DNA of 64,000 nucleotides, taken from positions 124,001 to 188,000 of the forward strand of contig JBIQJD010000008.1 in NCBI GenBank assembly GCA_044507695.1, given 5' to 3'. The stretch comes from JBIQJD01 sp044507695 (GTDB lineage Bacteria; Bacteroidota; Ignavibacteria; Ignavibacteriales; Ignavibacteriaceae). The position numbers and the translations under genes were made by a program. Shown here one piece after another: positions 43,076 to 52,728 of this stretch. The notes under the pieces are model-generated. The model searched no databases and was not told where the DNA came from. It worked only from the letters and a program-made list of their open reading frames with translations. Position 1 is the stretch's first letter. Each line of letters begins with the position of its first letter.

Positions 43076-46000
43076 ATGAAGAAGAGAATCAATTTTAAAC
43101 CGGCAATAATTTTACTCCTTTTAACTCTTTTCGTTTTTTCATCTTTTTCATTTGCACAGAAAAGCAAGATTGAAGGCGTTATCAAGGATGCTGAAACAGG
43201 TGAGCCTTTGTTTGGTGCCAATGTTGTTTTACTTAATACAAACCTTGGTGCTGCAACAAATATTGAAGGAAGATATTTTATTATAAATGTTCCTGCCGGA
43301 ACCTACGATGTACAGGCATCAATGATTGGCTATGCCAAAAAAATTGTTGTTGATGTCCTTGTTTCACCGGACAGAGTATCAAAAGTTGATTTCGAATTGA
43401 GTTCAGATATTATTCAAAGTGAAGAAGTAATTGTTGTTGCACAAAAGAATGTACTTCATAAAGAGGTTTCAAATACCCAGCTAGTAGTAACAGATGAACA
43501 AATCCTAAACACTGCAGGAATAAGAGATGTAAATGCATTCCTTGAGAAACAACCGGGCGTCTCAACAAATAACGGATTTCTTGAAATCCGCGGCGGCTCT
43601 GCAGATCAAACCGGAACATTTATAAATGGAATGTCTTACAACAACGCAGCAGTTGGAAATGCAGAAACTGCAATTCCGCTCAGTTCAATTGATCAGGTTT
43701 CACTTCTTTCAGGCGGATTTACTGCTGAGTATGGAAATTTCCGTTCAGGATTGATAAATGTTACAACAAAAACAGGCAGTAAAAGTGAATATCATGGTAC
43801 TATTACTGTTTCAAGAAATGTTCCTCATTTAAAAAGATTTGGTCCTTATTTAAGTGATCCGTTAAGCCCTGAATTAGCGCCTTATCTTGATGCATCAATT
43901 GCATTTGAAGGAAATCCTTTATTTGATGGATGGAACAGAAGAGCGGAGGAATTTAACCAGGGAAGACCGCCTGAAAATCAGGCAGCGCCGCTTGATTATT
44001 ATTTGCTTGCTGCATGGATGCACATGGCATATCCTGATTATGATGGACTTGCAAAACTTGGTTACACTGTGCCCGAGGAACAACAAAAATTATTTACAGA
44101 ACATGCTCGTAAGGAAGAAGGAATAGATGCAAATATTGATGCTGGTTTCGGCGGACCTGTTCCATTTATCAGCAAATATATTGGTGATGCAACATTTTTT
44201 ATTTCACACAATGCAAAAGAAAATTATTACATAGTGCCGGTAAGCAGAAGAAGCCAGCAGAGCTTTGTTACACTTGCAACGATTAAATCATATCCTTCAC
44301 CTTCATTAACATTAACACTCAACGGAATGTGGCGCAGACAGCTTGGTGTAAGCCCATTAAAACCTGCTTTCGGTGATTCACCTAATGCTGATCGTGAAGG
44401 CGGCTTTATGCCAATTGATAATCTTAAATATTTTGCTGCTCTTTCAAACCGTGATGAAGGTGTTAATTACTGGTTTGATCCGCCAATCTTTCCTCTGCTT
44501 GATCAAACAACACAAATGGGAGGATTTAATTTAAATCATGTTATCAGCAATACAACTTTCTGGGAATTTGCCGCAAGTTATCTTTCAATAAAAGATCATT
44601 CACCAACCGGTGATAACAGGAATCCTGCTATCTTAACAAACTTCGGACCTTTTCCTGTAACCGAAATGCCTTATGGCAAACTTCAGTTTGCCCCAAATAA
44701 CAGGGTGATTTACATTAGTGGAACAGATACGATTGATTACACTTATCCAAATTATGATGCACTGCCCGGAGTAAGCAGAAGATTCAGGGGTAAAGAAGGT
44801 GATCTTTATACAAATGTTCATACACAGCAATTAAGGCTAAAGTTTGATCTTGTCTCTCAATTTGGTTCTCATCATTATTTTAAAACAGGAATTGAATACA
44901 ACCGTATAGATATAGACCATAAACTCTGGTTAAAGTGGAACAGAACAGGCCCATACAATTCTTTTGAATATAATTATCACCGCATACCCAGCCAAACAGG
45001 ATTTTATCTTCAGGATCAGATAAGTTATGAAGGAATAAATGCAAACGTTGGATTCAGACTTGATTATTATTACGGCGGCGGCGGTAAATGGCCGATGGGA
45101 GATCCGTATGCAATTTCATTCACTTCTACATTTGGCGGTGCACCAAGAAATCCCGGTGCTGCTGCAGATTCATTCTATGCAATACTTGCAAGCGGAAGAT
45201 CATTAATATGGGAAAAATGGGAGGAGTATGATAAGGAACATCCCGGATTTCTTCAGCCGATTAAAAATCATTTAACATTCAGCCCGCGTTTGGGTGTTGC
45301 TTTTCCGGTTACTGAAGATTCAAAATTTTATTTTAATTACGGGCACTTCAGATCAAATCCTCCTTATTATTCAATGTTTTTATATAAATACAGATATGAT
45401 AAGAACGGATTATATGAAATGTCCAATCCAAATCTTGAACCTCCCAAAACAGTTTCTTACGAGCTTGGATTATCCTACAATGTTTATGAAAATATAATTC
45501 TCAACCTTTCCGGTTATTATAAAGATGTAACTGGAGAGAACGGAGATATTAATTATCAAAATGTTGATGGAACAGTAGATTATGACCGATGGGAAAGCAA
45601 TAATTATGAAGATATTTTTGGTTTGGAATTAAATATTACAAAGAATGATAATTCATGGTTAACCGGCTGGCTTAACTTTAATTATATGCTTAAAAAATCA
45701 GGTTACACAGGATTGGCAACCTTATCTGAAACACGTATTGATGAAGAGAGAATAAATCTTGCTGCTGGTTCTGTTGAGAGATTTTTACCAAGACCAGCAC
45801 TTAATGGTAATATCACTTTCCGTTCTCCGCATAATTTATTTGGAGCAGGATTATTGAGTGATGTATTTGCTGATTGGCGGGCAACATTTTTTGTTGAATG
45901 GAGTGCGGGAAATTATTTTACATTTAATCCTTTGAACAAACAGCACTTGAGTAATAATCTGCAGTGGCCTGATTACTACATGGTAGACTTCCGTCTGAGC

Positions 46001-46360
46001 AAAACAATTCAACTGCTTGGCTTTAGTACAACATTCTTTCTTGATATCAGCAACCTGTTTAACTTCAAAGTTAATTTGCTTAACAGGGGTTATGCATTCA
46101 GGCGGGCAACAGATGATCAAGGAAATTTCACTGAATGGAAGGACACAAAAGATTATCTCGCTTCACTTCATCTGCCGTATTTTAATTCACCCGAGTTTGA
46201 TCAGCTTCGTGAACAGAATCCCGGTCTCTATATTCCGGGAGATGATAAGGTTGGTGAACTACAATCCGAATCAAAACCTTATATAAACAATCCAGATTAT
46301 ACTTATTTCATTCATGGCCAGCCGAGAGATATCTGGTTTGGAATAAAAGTAGATTTTTAA
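43076..46360 (+). CDS. TonB-dependent receptor with carboxypeptidase-regulatory-like N-domain (second)
   Basis: A 1094-residue outer-membrane receptor. Signal peptide, then a regulatory-like domain (residues about 30-110, GEPLFGANVVLLNTNLGAATNIEGRY), plug (DVNAFLEKQPGVSTNNGFLEIRGGS, with QTGTFINGM) and barrel, ending in PRDIWFGIKVDF. Unlike the first receptor its plug resembles Bacteroidota receptors more. It is followed at 13 bases by a secreted 727-residue protein and then a PorV-like gene, a trio that may act together. Cargo unknown; pectin oligomers are the obvious guess. Confidence 0.92.
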   Translation: MKKRINFKPAIILLLLTLFVFSSFSFAQKSKIEGVIKDAETGEPLFGANVVLLNTNLGAATNIEGRYFIINVPAGTYDVQASMIGYAKKIVVDVLVSPDRVSKVDFELSSDIIQSEEVIVVAQKNVLHKEVSNTQLVVTDEQILNTAGIRDVNAFLEKQPGVSTNNGFLEIRGGSADQTGTFINGMSYNNAAVGNAETAIPLSSIDQVSLLSGGFTAEYGNFRSGLINVTTKTGSKSEYHGTITVSRNVPHLKRFGPYLSDPLSPELAPYLDASIAFEGNPLFDGWNRRAEEFNQGRPPENQAAPLDYYLLAAWMHMAYPDYDGLAKLGYTVPEEQQKLFTEHARKEEGIDANIDAGFGGPVPFISKYIGDATFFISHNAKENYYIVPVSRRSQQSFVTLATIKSYPSPSLTLTLNGMWRRQLGVSPLKPAFGDSPNADREGGFMPIDNLKYFAALSNRDEGVNYWFDPPIFPLLDQTTQMGGFNLNHVISNTTFWEFAASYLSIKDHSPTGDNRNPAILTNFGPFPVTEMPYGKLQFAPNNRVIYISGTDTIDYTYPNYDALPGVSRRFRGKEGDLYTNVHTQQLRLKFDLVSQFGSHHYFKTGIEYNRIDIDHKLWLKWNRTGPYNSFEYNYHRIPSQTGFYLQDQISYEGINANVGFRLDYYYGGGGKWPMGDPYAISFTSTFGGAPRNPGAAADSFYAILASGRSLIWEKWEEYDKEHPGFLQPIKNHLTFSPRLGVAFPVTEDSKFYFNYGHFRSNPPYYSMFLYKYRYDKNGLYEMSNPNLEPPKTVSYELGLSYNVYENIILNLSGYYKDVTGENGDINYQNVDGTVDYDRWESNNYEDIFGLELNITKNDNSWLTGWLNFNYMLKKSGYTGLATLSETRIDEERINLAAGSVERFLPRPALNGNITFRSPHNLFGAGLLSDVFADWRATFFVEWSAGNYFTFNPLNKQHLSNNLQWPDYYMVDFRLSKTIQLLGFSTTFFLDISNLFNFKVNLLNRGYAFRRATDDQGNFTEWKDTKDYLASLHLPYFNSPEFDQLREQNPGLYIPGDDKVGELQSESKPYINNPDYTYFIHGQPRDIWFGIKVDF

Positions 46361-46373
46361 GATGGAGATTTAA

Positions 46374-48557
46374 ATGAGAATCAAATTCTTATTCACGTTA
46401 ATTCTTGCCGCACTAATAATTTTTCCTCTCACCGCACAAAGCCCTGAAACAGAAACGGCTCAAACAAAGGTAACGCGTATTTGGGGCGGAGTTGCAGCAA
46501 ATGGTGATCAGGCAACTTTTGATTACCGTGCAGGGTTTTTCCCGAATGATTTTGATCTGCTTCAGCACAGAGGGCAGGGAAGTGAAAATTATCTTGGTTC
46601 AGGATTCAGGCTTGCTGCTACAAATTGGGTTGGCCCCGATGATTCACTTTATCCCGCTGCTGTGTTTGGTCCTCGGAATGATTATATGCCTTTCGGAAAA
46701 GTTACAGAGCCAATTAAAAGTTATATAAAATATCCTTATACAGATCATTCAGTAAACATGCAGCCGGTTGGTTTGCCAAATTTTGCAGAACATGATCCTT
46801 CGGTTTTTGAGGGAAAATCTTATGATCAGATAATTGAATCTACATATAAAAATGTTCTCGGTGTTGAAGTTAAAAGAAGAGTCCTTGCCTGGAGCCAAAC
46901 ATATAATGATAATTATTTAATTATCGAAGTTGAATTAACAAATACCGGTGTTGATAAAATTGGTCCGAACAATGAAGATATTCTTGTAAAAGATACACTA
47001 AGGAATTTTTACTTCTCAATGAACCAGGGAATTACTAATAATTATTATTCAAACGGATCTTATCCCGCACCGCCATCGGGTGAAAGACCTAATTATTCCT
47101 ATGTATGGCAGCATTATTACGGCGCAAGGGAAGGTGATTCACTTCGTGTGTTTTATTTTTATAGTGCTGATGATCCTGCAGCTCCGGGTGATAATATGGG
47201 TGCGCCGGTTATCAGCCAGAACGGAAGACTTCTTTATTCTAATATGATTTTCTATACAATACTTCATGCATCTAAAGAACCATTTACAGATCCGGCAAAT
47301 GATGTAGATGATTTCCTTCAGCCAAGAGTAACCTATATTGGAACTGAAACAAGAATTCCAAGTCCGGGCAGCGGTGAAGATCCTTATGGAAGCAAAAATT
47401 ATTGGGCAATAAGCGGTGGATATTCTGCCAAATACCCAAAGGAAGGAAGTATTCCCGGAACATTTCATGGAGTTAATAATGATGAATTGGGCATAACTGA
47501 TTTTTCCAATTTTCCTGCCGGAACAAAACAAGCAGTTAACTCAAAAAATTTCTGCAGCTTCGGTCCGTATAATTTTCCTCCCGATCATAAAATAAAAATT
47601 GTTTACGCTGTAGGTATTGCAGGAATAGGAATGAAAAAAGCTGCTGAAGTTGGAAGGGAATGGCTTAACGGTACACTTCAGGATCCGCCAAATATGCCCG
47701 ATCCGGAAGTTGGATGGTTTCCGCTGCAATTTAAATTTCCAACTGATGCAACAGAGCTTGATAAAAGAAAAGACAGATGGATCAGTATGGGGATAGATTC
47801 TGTTTTACAATCCGCCTGGAGAGCAAAATGGAATTTTGATCATAATTATCAAATTCCCGCTGCACCACCGCCGCCTGAATATTTTAATGTTAGAGGATCA
47901 GGTCAATCAGGTGTTTTGCTTGAATGGAAAAATACCGCAGCCGAAGCAATGGATAATTTTGCAGGCTACGTTATTATGCGGAGATTATCAAACCAGGATA
48001 CAGTTGATTATCAGCCTATCTATAATTCCGGACCCGATGATAAAGCATCAGAACATATATTTGCTGATACAACAGCAGTTTCAGGAGCTTCATATTATTA
48101 CTACATTCAAACGAAAGCAGTGATTGATGAGAATGATTTGAATGCTGATCCTACTACTCGCGGAAAAACAATGTACAGCAGCCGGATCTGGGTTCCTAAT
48201 TTCATTTCTGTAAGCCCGCCGCCGCGTACATTCTTAACAGATAATATGTCGAAAATCAGAATTGTTCCTAATCCTTACAATATAAATGATCCTTATGTTA
48301 AAACCCTTTATGCAGGCGTTGATGGAAGACGTATTAACTTTTATAATCTGCCTGAAGTTGTAACAATAAAAATCTATACTGAAAATGGTGATTTGATAAA
48401 AACTCTTGATCATAATAAACGTTTGGATAATGATGGTCAGAATCAGTGGAATCTTGTAACAGACAGCCAGCAAGTTATTAGCAGCGGAGTTTACATTGCT
48501 GTATTTCAGAAGCCGGATGGCGAAACGAGTTATCAAAAATTTATTGTAGTGAGGTAA
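46374..48557 (+). CDS. Secreted protein of unknown function with FN3-like and C-terminal sorting-like domains
   Basis: A 727-residue protein with signal peptide (FLFTLILAALIIFPLTAQ). No enzymatic motif is recognised in residues 30-500, which are rich in Tyr, Pro and Asn. Around residue 500-600 an FN3-like domain (PPEYFNVRGSGQSGVLLEWKN) is visible. The C-terminal ~90 residues (IRIVPNPYNINDPY, IKIYTENGDLIKTL, SGVYIAVFQ) have the shape of a T9SS- or FlgD-type terminal domain with VPNPYN in place of NYPNPFNP. Sits between a TonB-dependent receptor and a PorV-like gene and may be their cell-surface partner. Function is unknown. Confidence 0.65.
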   Translation: MRIKFLFTLILAALIIFPLTAQSPETETAQTKVTRIWGGVAANGDQATFDYRAGFFPNDFDLLQHRGQGSENYLGSGFRLAATNWVGPDDSLYPAAVFGPRNDYMPFGKVTEPIKSYIKYPYTDHSVNMQPVGLPNFAEHDPSVFEGKSYDQIIESTYKNVLGVEVKRRVLAWSQTYNDNYLIIEVELTNTGVDKIGPNNEDILVKDTLRNFYFSMNQGITNNYYSNGSYPAPPSGERPNYSYVWQHYYGAREGDSLRVFYFYSADDPAAPGDNMGAPVISQNGRLLYSNMIFYTILHASKEPFTDPANDVDDFLQPRVTYIGTETRIPSPGSGEDPYGSKNYWAISGGYSAKYPKEGSIPGTFHGVNNDELGITDFSNFPAGTKQAVNSKNFCSFGPYNFPPDHKIKIVYAVGIAGIGMKKAAEVGREWLNGTLQDPPNMPDPEVGWFPLQFKFPTDATELDKRKDRWISMGIDSVLQSAWRAKWNFDHNYQIPAAPPPPEYFNVRGSGQSGVLLEWKNTAAEAMDNFAGYVIMRRLSNQDTVDYQPIYNSGPDDKASEHIFADTTAVSGASYYYYIQTKAVIDENDLNADPTTRGKTMYSSRIWVPNFISVSPPPRTFLTDNMSKIRIVPNPYNINDPYVKTLYAGVDGRRINFYNLPEVVTIKIYTENGDLIKTLDHNKRLDNDGQNQWNLVTDSQQVISSGVYIAVFQKPDGETSYQKFIVVR

Positions 48558-48572
48558 AAAGGAATTGAAGAC

Positions 48573-49580
48573 ATGAAAAATATTTTAAAAGTATTTTGCC
48601 TGTTAATCTTTTTTGTTCACTTCAGCTATCCTCAGGTTGATTTGAACAAGACCGCTCAATCAACAATGAACTTTTTACTTGTAGGCACTTCACCAAAAGC
48701 TTCAGCGATGGGTGAAGCTTATACAGCAGCAGGTTCAGGTTCTGAAAGTATTTTTTATAATCCTGCCGGAATAGCCAGATCATCGGGCACTTTTGATATC
48801 AATATTAATTATGCAAGATGGATTGCCGATATAAATTATTTAAGCGGCGGCGCAACATGGAACATGAATAATATGGGTGTAATCGGTATTCATCTTTTAA
48901 CAGTTGATTACGGAACAATAAACGGCACAAGCCTTATTTATGAAAGTGAAAAAGATCTTTATCCTCTTGGTTATAAAGATAATGGAACAGTAAGCAATGT
49001 AGGTGCTTATTCTGTTGGATTGACATATGCAAAATCAATCTCACAGGAATTTTCAATTGGCGTTACAGCAAAAATTGCCGGGCAAAATCTCGGGCAGAAT
49101 TTAATGGAGAACGGAATGAAGGATAATAATGCCGCAAAGCTTGTTTTTGATGCGGGCATACATTATCTCACCAGTTATAATGATTTCAGATTTGGAATGT
49201 CTATCAGAAATTTCTCCTCAAATCTTAAAAGAGAAGAAATTGATGAACAGCTTCCGTTGGTATTTTCTCTTGGCGCGGCAATAGATTTGATGAAGGTAAT
49301 TGATGCTGAATTAGCACAGGATAATCCTGTTACACTTGCAGTGGATTTTCTGCATCAGAATAATTACTCGGAACGTGTTAATCTTGGCATAGAATATAAA
49401 ATGCTTAATATGATTTCTCTTCGCGGAGGATATCAGACAAACAGGGATCTTGCTTCGTGGTCAGGCGGAGTAGGATTTAACACATCAATCAATGATTATG
49501 ATATAGAAGTAAATTACTCATACTCGCAGATGGAAATATTCGATGACGTAAGCAGAATTTCTATCATCTTTACATTCTGA
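48573..49580 (+). CDS. PorV/PorQ-family outer-membrane protein
   Basis: A 335-residue beta-barrel-like protein with signal peptide. The FLLVGTSPKASAMGEAYTA and ESIFYNPAGIA segments are the PorV/PorQ (FadL-related) signature, and the C-terminus is a string of amphipathic strands ending SRISIIFTF. In T9SS organisms PorV shuttles secreted cargo to the attachment complex, though paralogs are common and often linked with TonB receptors. It follows the 727-residue protein by 15 bases; the next gene is a T9SS cargo. Confidence 0.85.
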   Translation: MKNILKVFCLLIFFVHFSYPQVDLNKTAQSTMNFLLVGTSPKASAMGEAYTAAGSGSESIFYNPAGIARSSGTFDININYARWIADINYLSGGATWNMNNMGVIGIHLLTVDYGTINGTSLIYESEKDLYPLGYKDNGTVSNVGAYSVGLTYAKSISQEFSIGVTAKIAGQNLGQNLMENGMKDNNAAKLVFDAGIHYLTSYNDFRFGMSIRNFSSNLKREEIDEQLPLVFSLGAAIDLMKVIDAELAQDNPVTLAVDFLHQNNYSERVNLGIEYKMLNMISLRGGYQTNRDLASWSGGVGFNTSINDYDIEVNYSYSQMEIFDDVSRISIIFTF

Positions 49581-49640
49581 TAATTCTACATTCAGATCTA
49601 ATCAATACAATATTCATTCAATAAAAACCAGGAGTACTCT

Positions 49641-52598
49641 ATGAAAAAGCTAGTTACTTTCCTTGGAATCATTGCGTGTTGTATTCTGCTGAATCCGGCG
49701 GAAGCATTTGCACAGCTGTTTCAGCAGGATTTCAGCGGGGCGCTAACCGCCGGAAACGCCGGCAGCGGAAATACTATTACTAATGACAGAGTTTATGTTG
49801 ATCCTGTTTATGCTGATTCCGGTAATGCCTCAACATCACAATTTACCTATCTTGCAACAAACAATGCCGCTGCATCAATTGAATTAACGGGTGATGGAGT
49901 GATGAGATTAATCAGAGGAGGCAGCGGTACTGTTTACATTGTACGTAATGCAAACTTTGCAGGATCACCGGAAGCTGTAAAAGTGAGCTTTGATTTTAAT
50001 ACTGAAGTAAATACAGGAAATTCATCAAGCGCGATTCAGTTTATGCTTGGTACAGATTTTCCGAACAGCAACAATGAACCTTCCGGTTCAAATAAACATT
50101 CAAGGTTTTTCATTAACACAAAGCAGCAGCCATCTGCTACATGGGGTGTAACTGCCGAAAGTGGTTCATCTGAATCGGCTTATACTACAACAGAAAAAAT
50201 AATATGGGTTGTTAACAACTCCGGTGCTGCATTAAATTATTCTGCACCTGATGGTTCAACTGAAAGTGTTGCGAATGATAGTTATGACGTTTGGATTGGA
50301 AATACAAAAGAGATTGATGATGCGCCTGCAATAACTGCTGATACACCTCTTAATAATTTTGAAATAAGAATTGCCGGAGGTAATGGAATATATACAATTG
50401 ATAATCTTTTGATTGAAGAAGTTACACCCGCAGTAACACACAATTTTTACAGATCAAAAGCAAACGGTAATTGGGATGATACTGCAACATGGGAATCTTC
50501 AGAAGATGGAAATACCTGGGCTGATGCAGCAAGCATTCCTTCAGGTTCTGAATCAATTACTATTACAGATACTGTAACAGTTAATACTGCAGTTACAATT
50601 ACAGGCTATGTTAAAATAGAAGGAGATGGGAATTTTACAGTTGGAACAGGATCAGTTACATTTGGTGATGGCAGCACATATGAACATGCACGTAACGGTG
50701 GTTCAATTCCGATTGCAACATGGGGAAATAATTCCACCGCTGTTTTTAATGCAATAACTAATACAATGCCCGGCAACAGAAGCCAATCATTTTATAATAT
50801 TATATGGGATTGTCCGGATCAGGCGGGTAATTATAATATGGGCTTTGATGATGATACAATCGGCGGTGATATTATAATAAACAATACAGGTTCTTCAAGA
50901 TGGTATTTATGCGGTCCAGCTTCACTTGATACTGTAAGTGTAACTATCATGGGTGATCTTATTCTGAATGCAGGAAATTTTGCAGCTCACGGAACGGGAA
51001 ATGCAGCTACTTCTGTAACAGTTCATCTGCATGGAAATGTAGTTGCATCTTCAGGAAATTTTTCTGTTGCACGCGGTTCGCAGGGCGGTACAGGTACAAC
51101 TGATTTCTTTGTGCATGGAGATTTTACACTTACAGATGTTACAACTCAAAATTCAAATTCATCCGGTGCAAAATTTATTTTTGCAGGTGGAACTGCTCAA
51201 AATGTTAATCTTACAAATGTGGAATTTGGCGGCGGCGGTTTACCTGTTCAGGTTCTGTCAGGTTCAACTGTAAATTTAGGCACGAGCCAGATAGGCGGAA
51301 ACGGTTCTTTCATTGTTGATGCAGGCGCAGGTTTGGCAACCGGAAATGCCGGCGGACTTGATAGTGCACTTCAAACTACTGGAAGCAAAAATCTGAGCAC
51401 TCAGGGAAGTTACACATTTAATGGAAGTACCGGACAGATAACCGGCAGTATGCTTCCTTTAACTATTGAGAATTTAACTATAAACAATGCAGCAGGAGTT
51501 GTATTAAGCGGGAATGTTACTGTTGATGGAATATTAAATTTAATTTCCGGAGATCTTGATCTTAATGGAAATATTATAACTCTTGGCGCTTCTGCTGCTT
51601 TATTTGAACCGAATAATAATACGGTTAAAGGCGCTTCGGGTAAAATTACTACAACAAGAAATCTTGGTACACCATCAGGAATTAATCCCGGTGGAATTGG
51701 CATTGAAATAACTGCTGATAAGGATCTTGGTACAACAACAATTGAACGCTATCATTCTGCTCCTGTTGGGGGCGGAAATCAGGGAATACTGAGATATTAT
51801 AATATTCAGCCGGGACAAAATAATTCCGGTTTGAATGCAACATTGAAATTTCATTACGATGAATCAGAATTAAATTCAATTGCTGAAACAGATCTTACAT
51901 TATTTAAATCCGGAACAGGTGCAGATAATTCATGGGTTCACGCCGGCGGATCGGTTAATCCGGGTGAAAACTACATTGAGATTTCCGGAGTAGAAAGTTT
52001 TTCATACTGGGCAGCCGCTGGTATCAGTGCGCCAATTCCTGTTGAATTAACTTCATTCAGCGCTGTAGTGCAGGAGAAAAGAGTGTTGATTAACTGGTCT
52101 ACTGCAACAGAAACTCAAAATTATGGCTGGGAGATTGAGAGAAAATCTACCGCTGATAACTGGAGTAAAATTGCTTTCGTTCCCGGAAAGGTAAACAGTA
52201 CGGAAACTTCATACTATTCATTTACAGATAAAGAAGTTCTTATCAGTAAAATTCAATACCGCTTAAAACAAATTGATCTTGATGGAACATTTACATACAG
52301 CAGTACAATTGAAGTTGATGTAAATAATGTTCCGGATAACTTCGCACTGCATCAGAATTATCCTAATCCTTTCAATCCATCAACAACAATTAATTTTGAT
52401 TTGCCGGAAGAAGCATTTGTCAATCTTACGATTTTTAACGCATTGGGTGAAAAGGTGATGACACTGATAAATCAAAAAATGGATCAAGGATATTATTCTG
52501 AAATTCTTAACGCAGATAATCTTAACAGCGGAATGTATTTCTACAGGCTGCAGGTAAATGATTTGATATTCACGAAAAAGATGATGCTGATAAAATAG
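49641..52598 (+). CDS. Large T9SS-secreted surface protein (paralog of the next gene)
   Basis: A 985-residue protein. Signal peptide, then a jelly-roll-like N-part with beta-rich sequence, and from about residue 270 a repeat-rich beta-helix-like region (NGNWDDTATWESSEDGNTW, VTVNTAVTITGYVKI). Residues about 590-790 contain a block shared with the next gene (NGDLDLNG-type segment, TTIERYHSAP, GILRYYNI, YDESELNSI). NYPNPFNPS near residue 905 starts the T9SS domain. CAGGAG at 49629-49634 is a good ribosome site. No catalytic motif is recognised; it may be an adhesin or a polysaccharide binder. Confidence 0.7.
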   Translation: MKKLVTFLGIIACCILLNPAEAFAQLFQQDFSGALTAGNAGSGNTITNDRVYVDPVYADSGNASTSQFTYLATNNAAASIELTGDGVMRLIRGGSGTVYIVRNANFAGSPEAVKVSFDFNTEVNTGNSSSAIQFMLGTDFPNSNNEPSGSNKHSRFFINTKQQPSATWGVTAESGSSESAYTTTEKIIWVVNNSGAALNYSAPDGSTESVANDSYDVWIGNTKEIDDAPAITADTPLNNFEIRIAGGNGIYTIDNLLIEEVTPAVTHNFYRSKANGNWDDTATWESSEDGNTWADAASIPSGSESITITDTVTVNTAVTITGYVKIEGDGNFTVGTGSVTFGDGSTYEHARNGGSIPIATWGNNSTAVFNAITNTMPGNRSQSFYNIIWDCPDQAGNYNMGFDDDTIGGDIIINNTGSSRWYLCGPASLDTVSVTIMGDLILNAGNFAAHGTGNAATSVTVHLHGNVVASSGNFSVARGSQGGTGTTDFFVHGDFTLTDVTTQNSNSSGAKFIFAGGTAQNVNLTNVEFGGGGLPVQVLSGSTVNLGTSQIGGNGSFIVDAGAGLATGNAGGLDSALQTTGSKNLSTQGSYTFNGSTGQITGSMLPLTIENLTINNAAGVVLSGNVTVDGILNLISGDLDLNGNIITLGASAALFEPNNNTVKGASGKITTTRNLGTPSGINPGGIGIEITADKDLGTTTIERYHSAPVGGGNQGILRYYNIQPGQNNSGLNATLKFHYDESELNSIAETDLTLFKSGTGADNSWVHAGGSVNPGENYIEISGVESFSYWAAAGISAPIPVELTSFSAVVQEKRVLINWSTATETQNYGWEIERKSTADNWSKIAFVPGKVNSTETSYYSFTDKEVLISKIQYRLKQIDLDGTFTYSSTIEVDVNNVPDNFALHQNYPNPFNPSTTINFDLPEEAFVNLTIFNALGEKVMTLINQKMDQGYYSEILNADNLNSGMYFYRLQVNDLIFTKKMMLIK

Positions 52599-52611
52599 GC
52601 AGGTTCAATAT

Positions 52612-52695
52612 GGGGTTGACTAATAAATCTATCTGTAGCTTCAAAAATCTTTTCATTAAGAAAAAATGATAATATTTTTTTTATTAGTTAACCCC
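52612..52695. repeat. Long inverted repeat between the two surface-protein genes
   Basis: GGGGTTGACTAATAAA (52612-52627) and TTTATTAGTTAACCCC (52680-52695) are inverted copies with one mismatch in 16, separated by 52 bases. The transcript could fold into a long stem. It could be a terminator, a processing site or the relic of a small element; nothing coding lies between the arms. Confidence 0.6.
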
Positions 52696-52728
52696 TGTTA
52701 TATTATTTAAAAACAAACAGGTAGCGTT

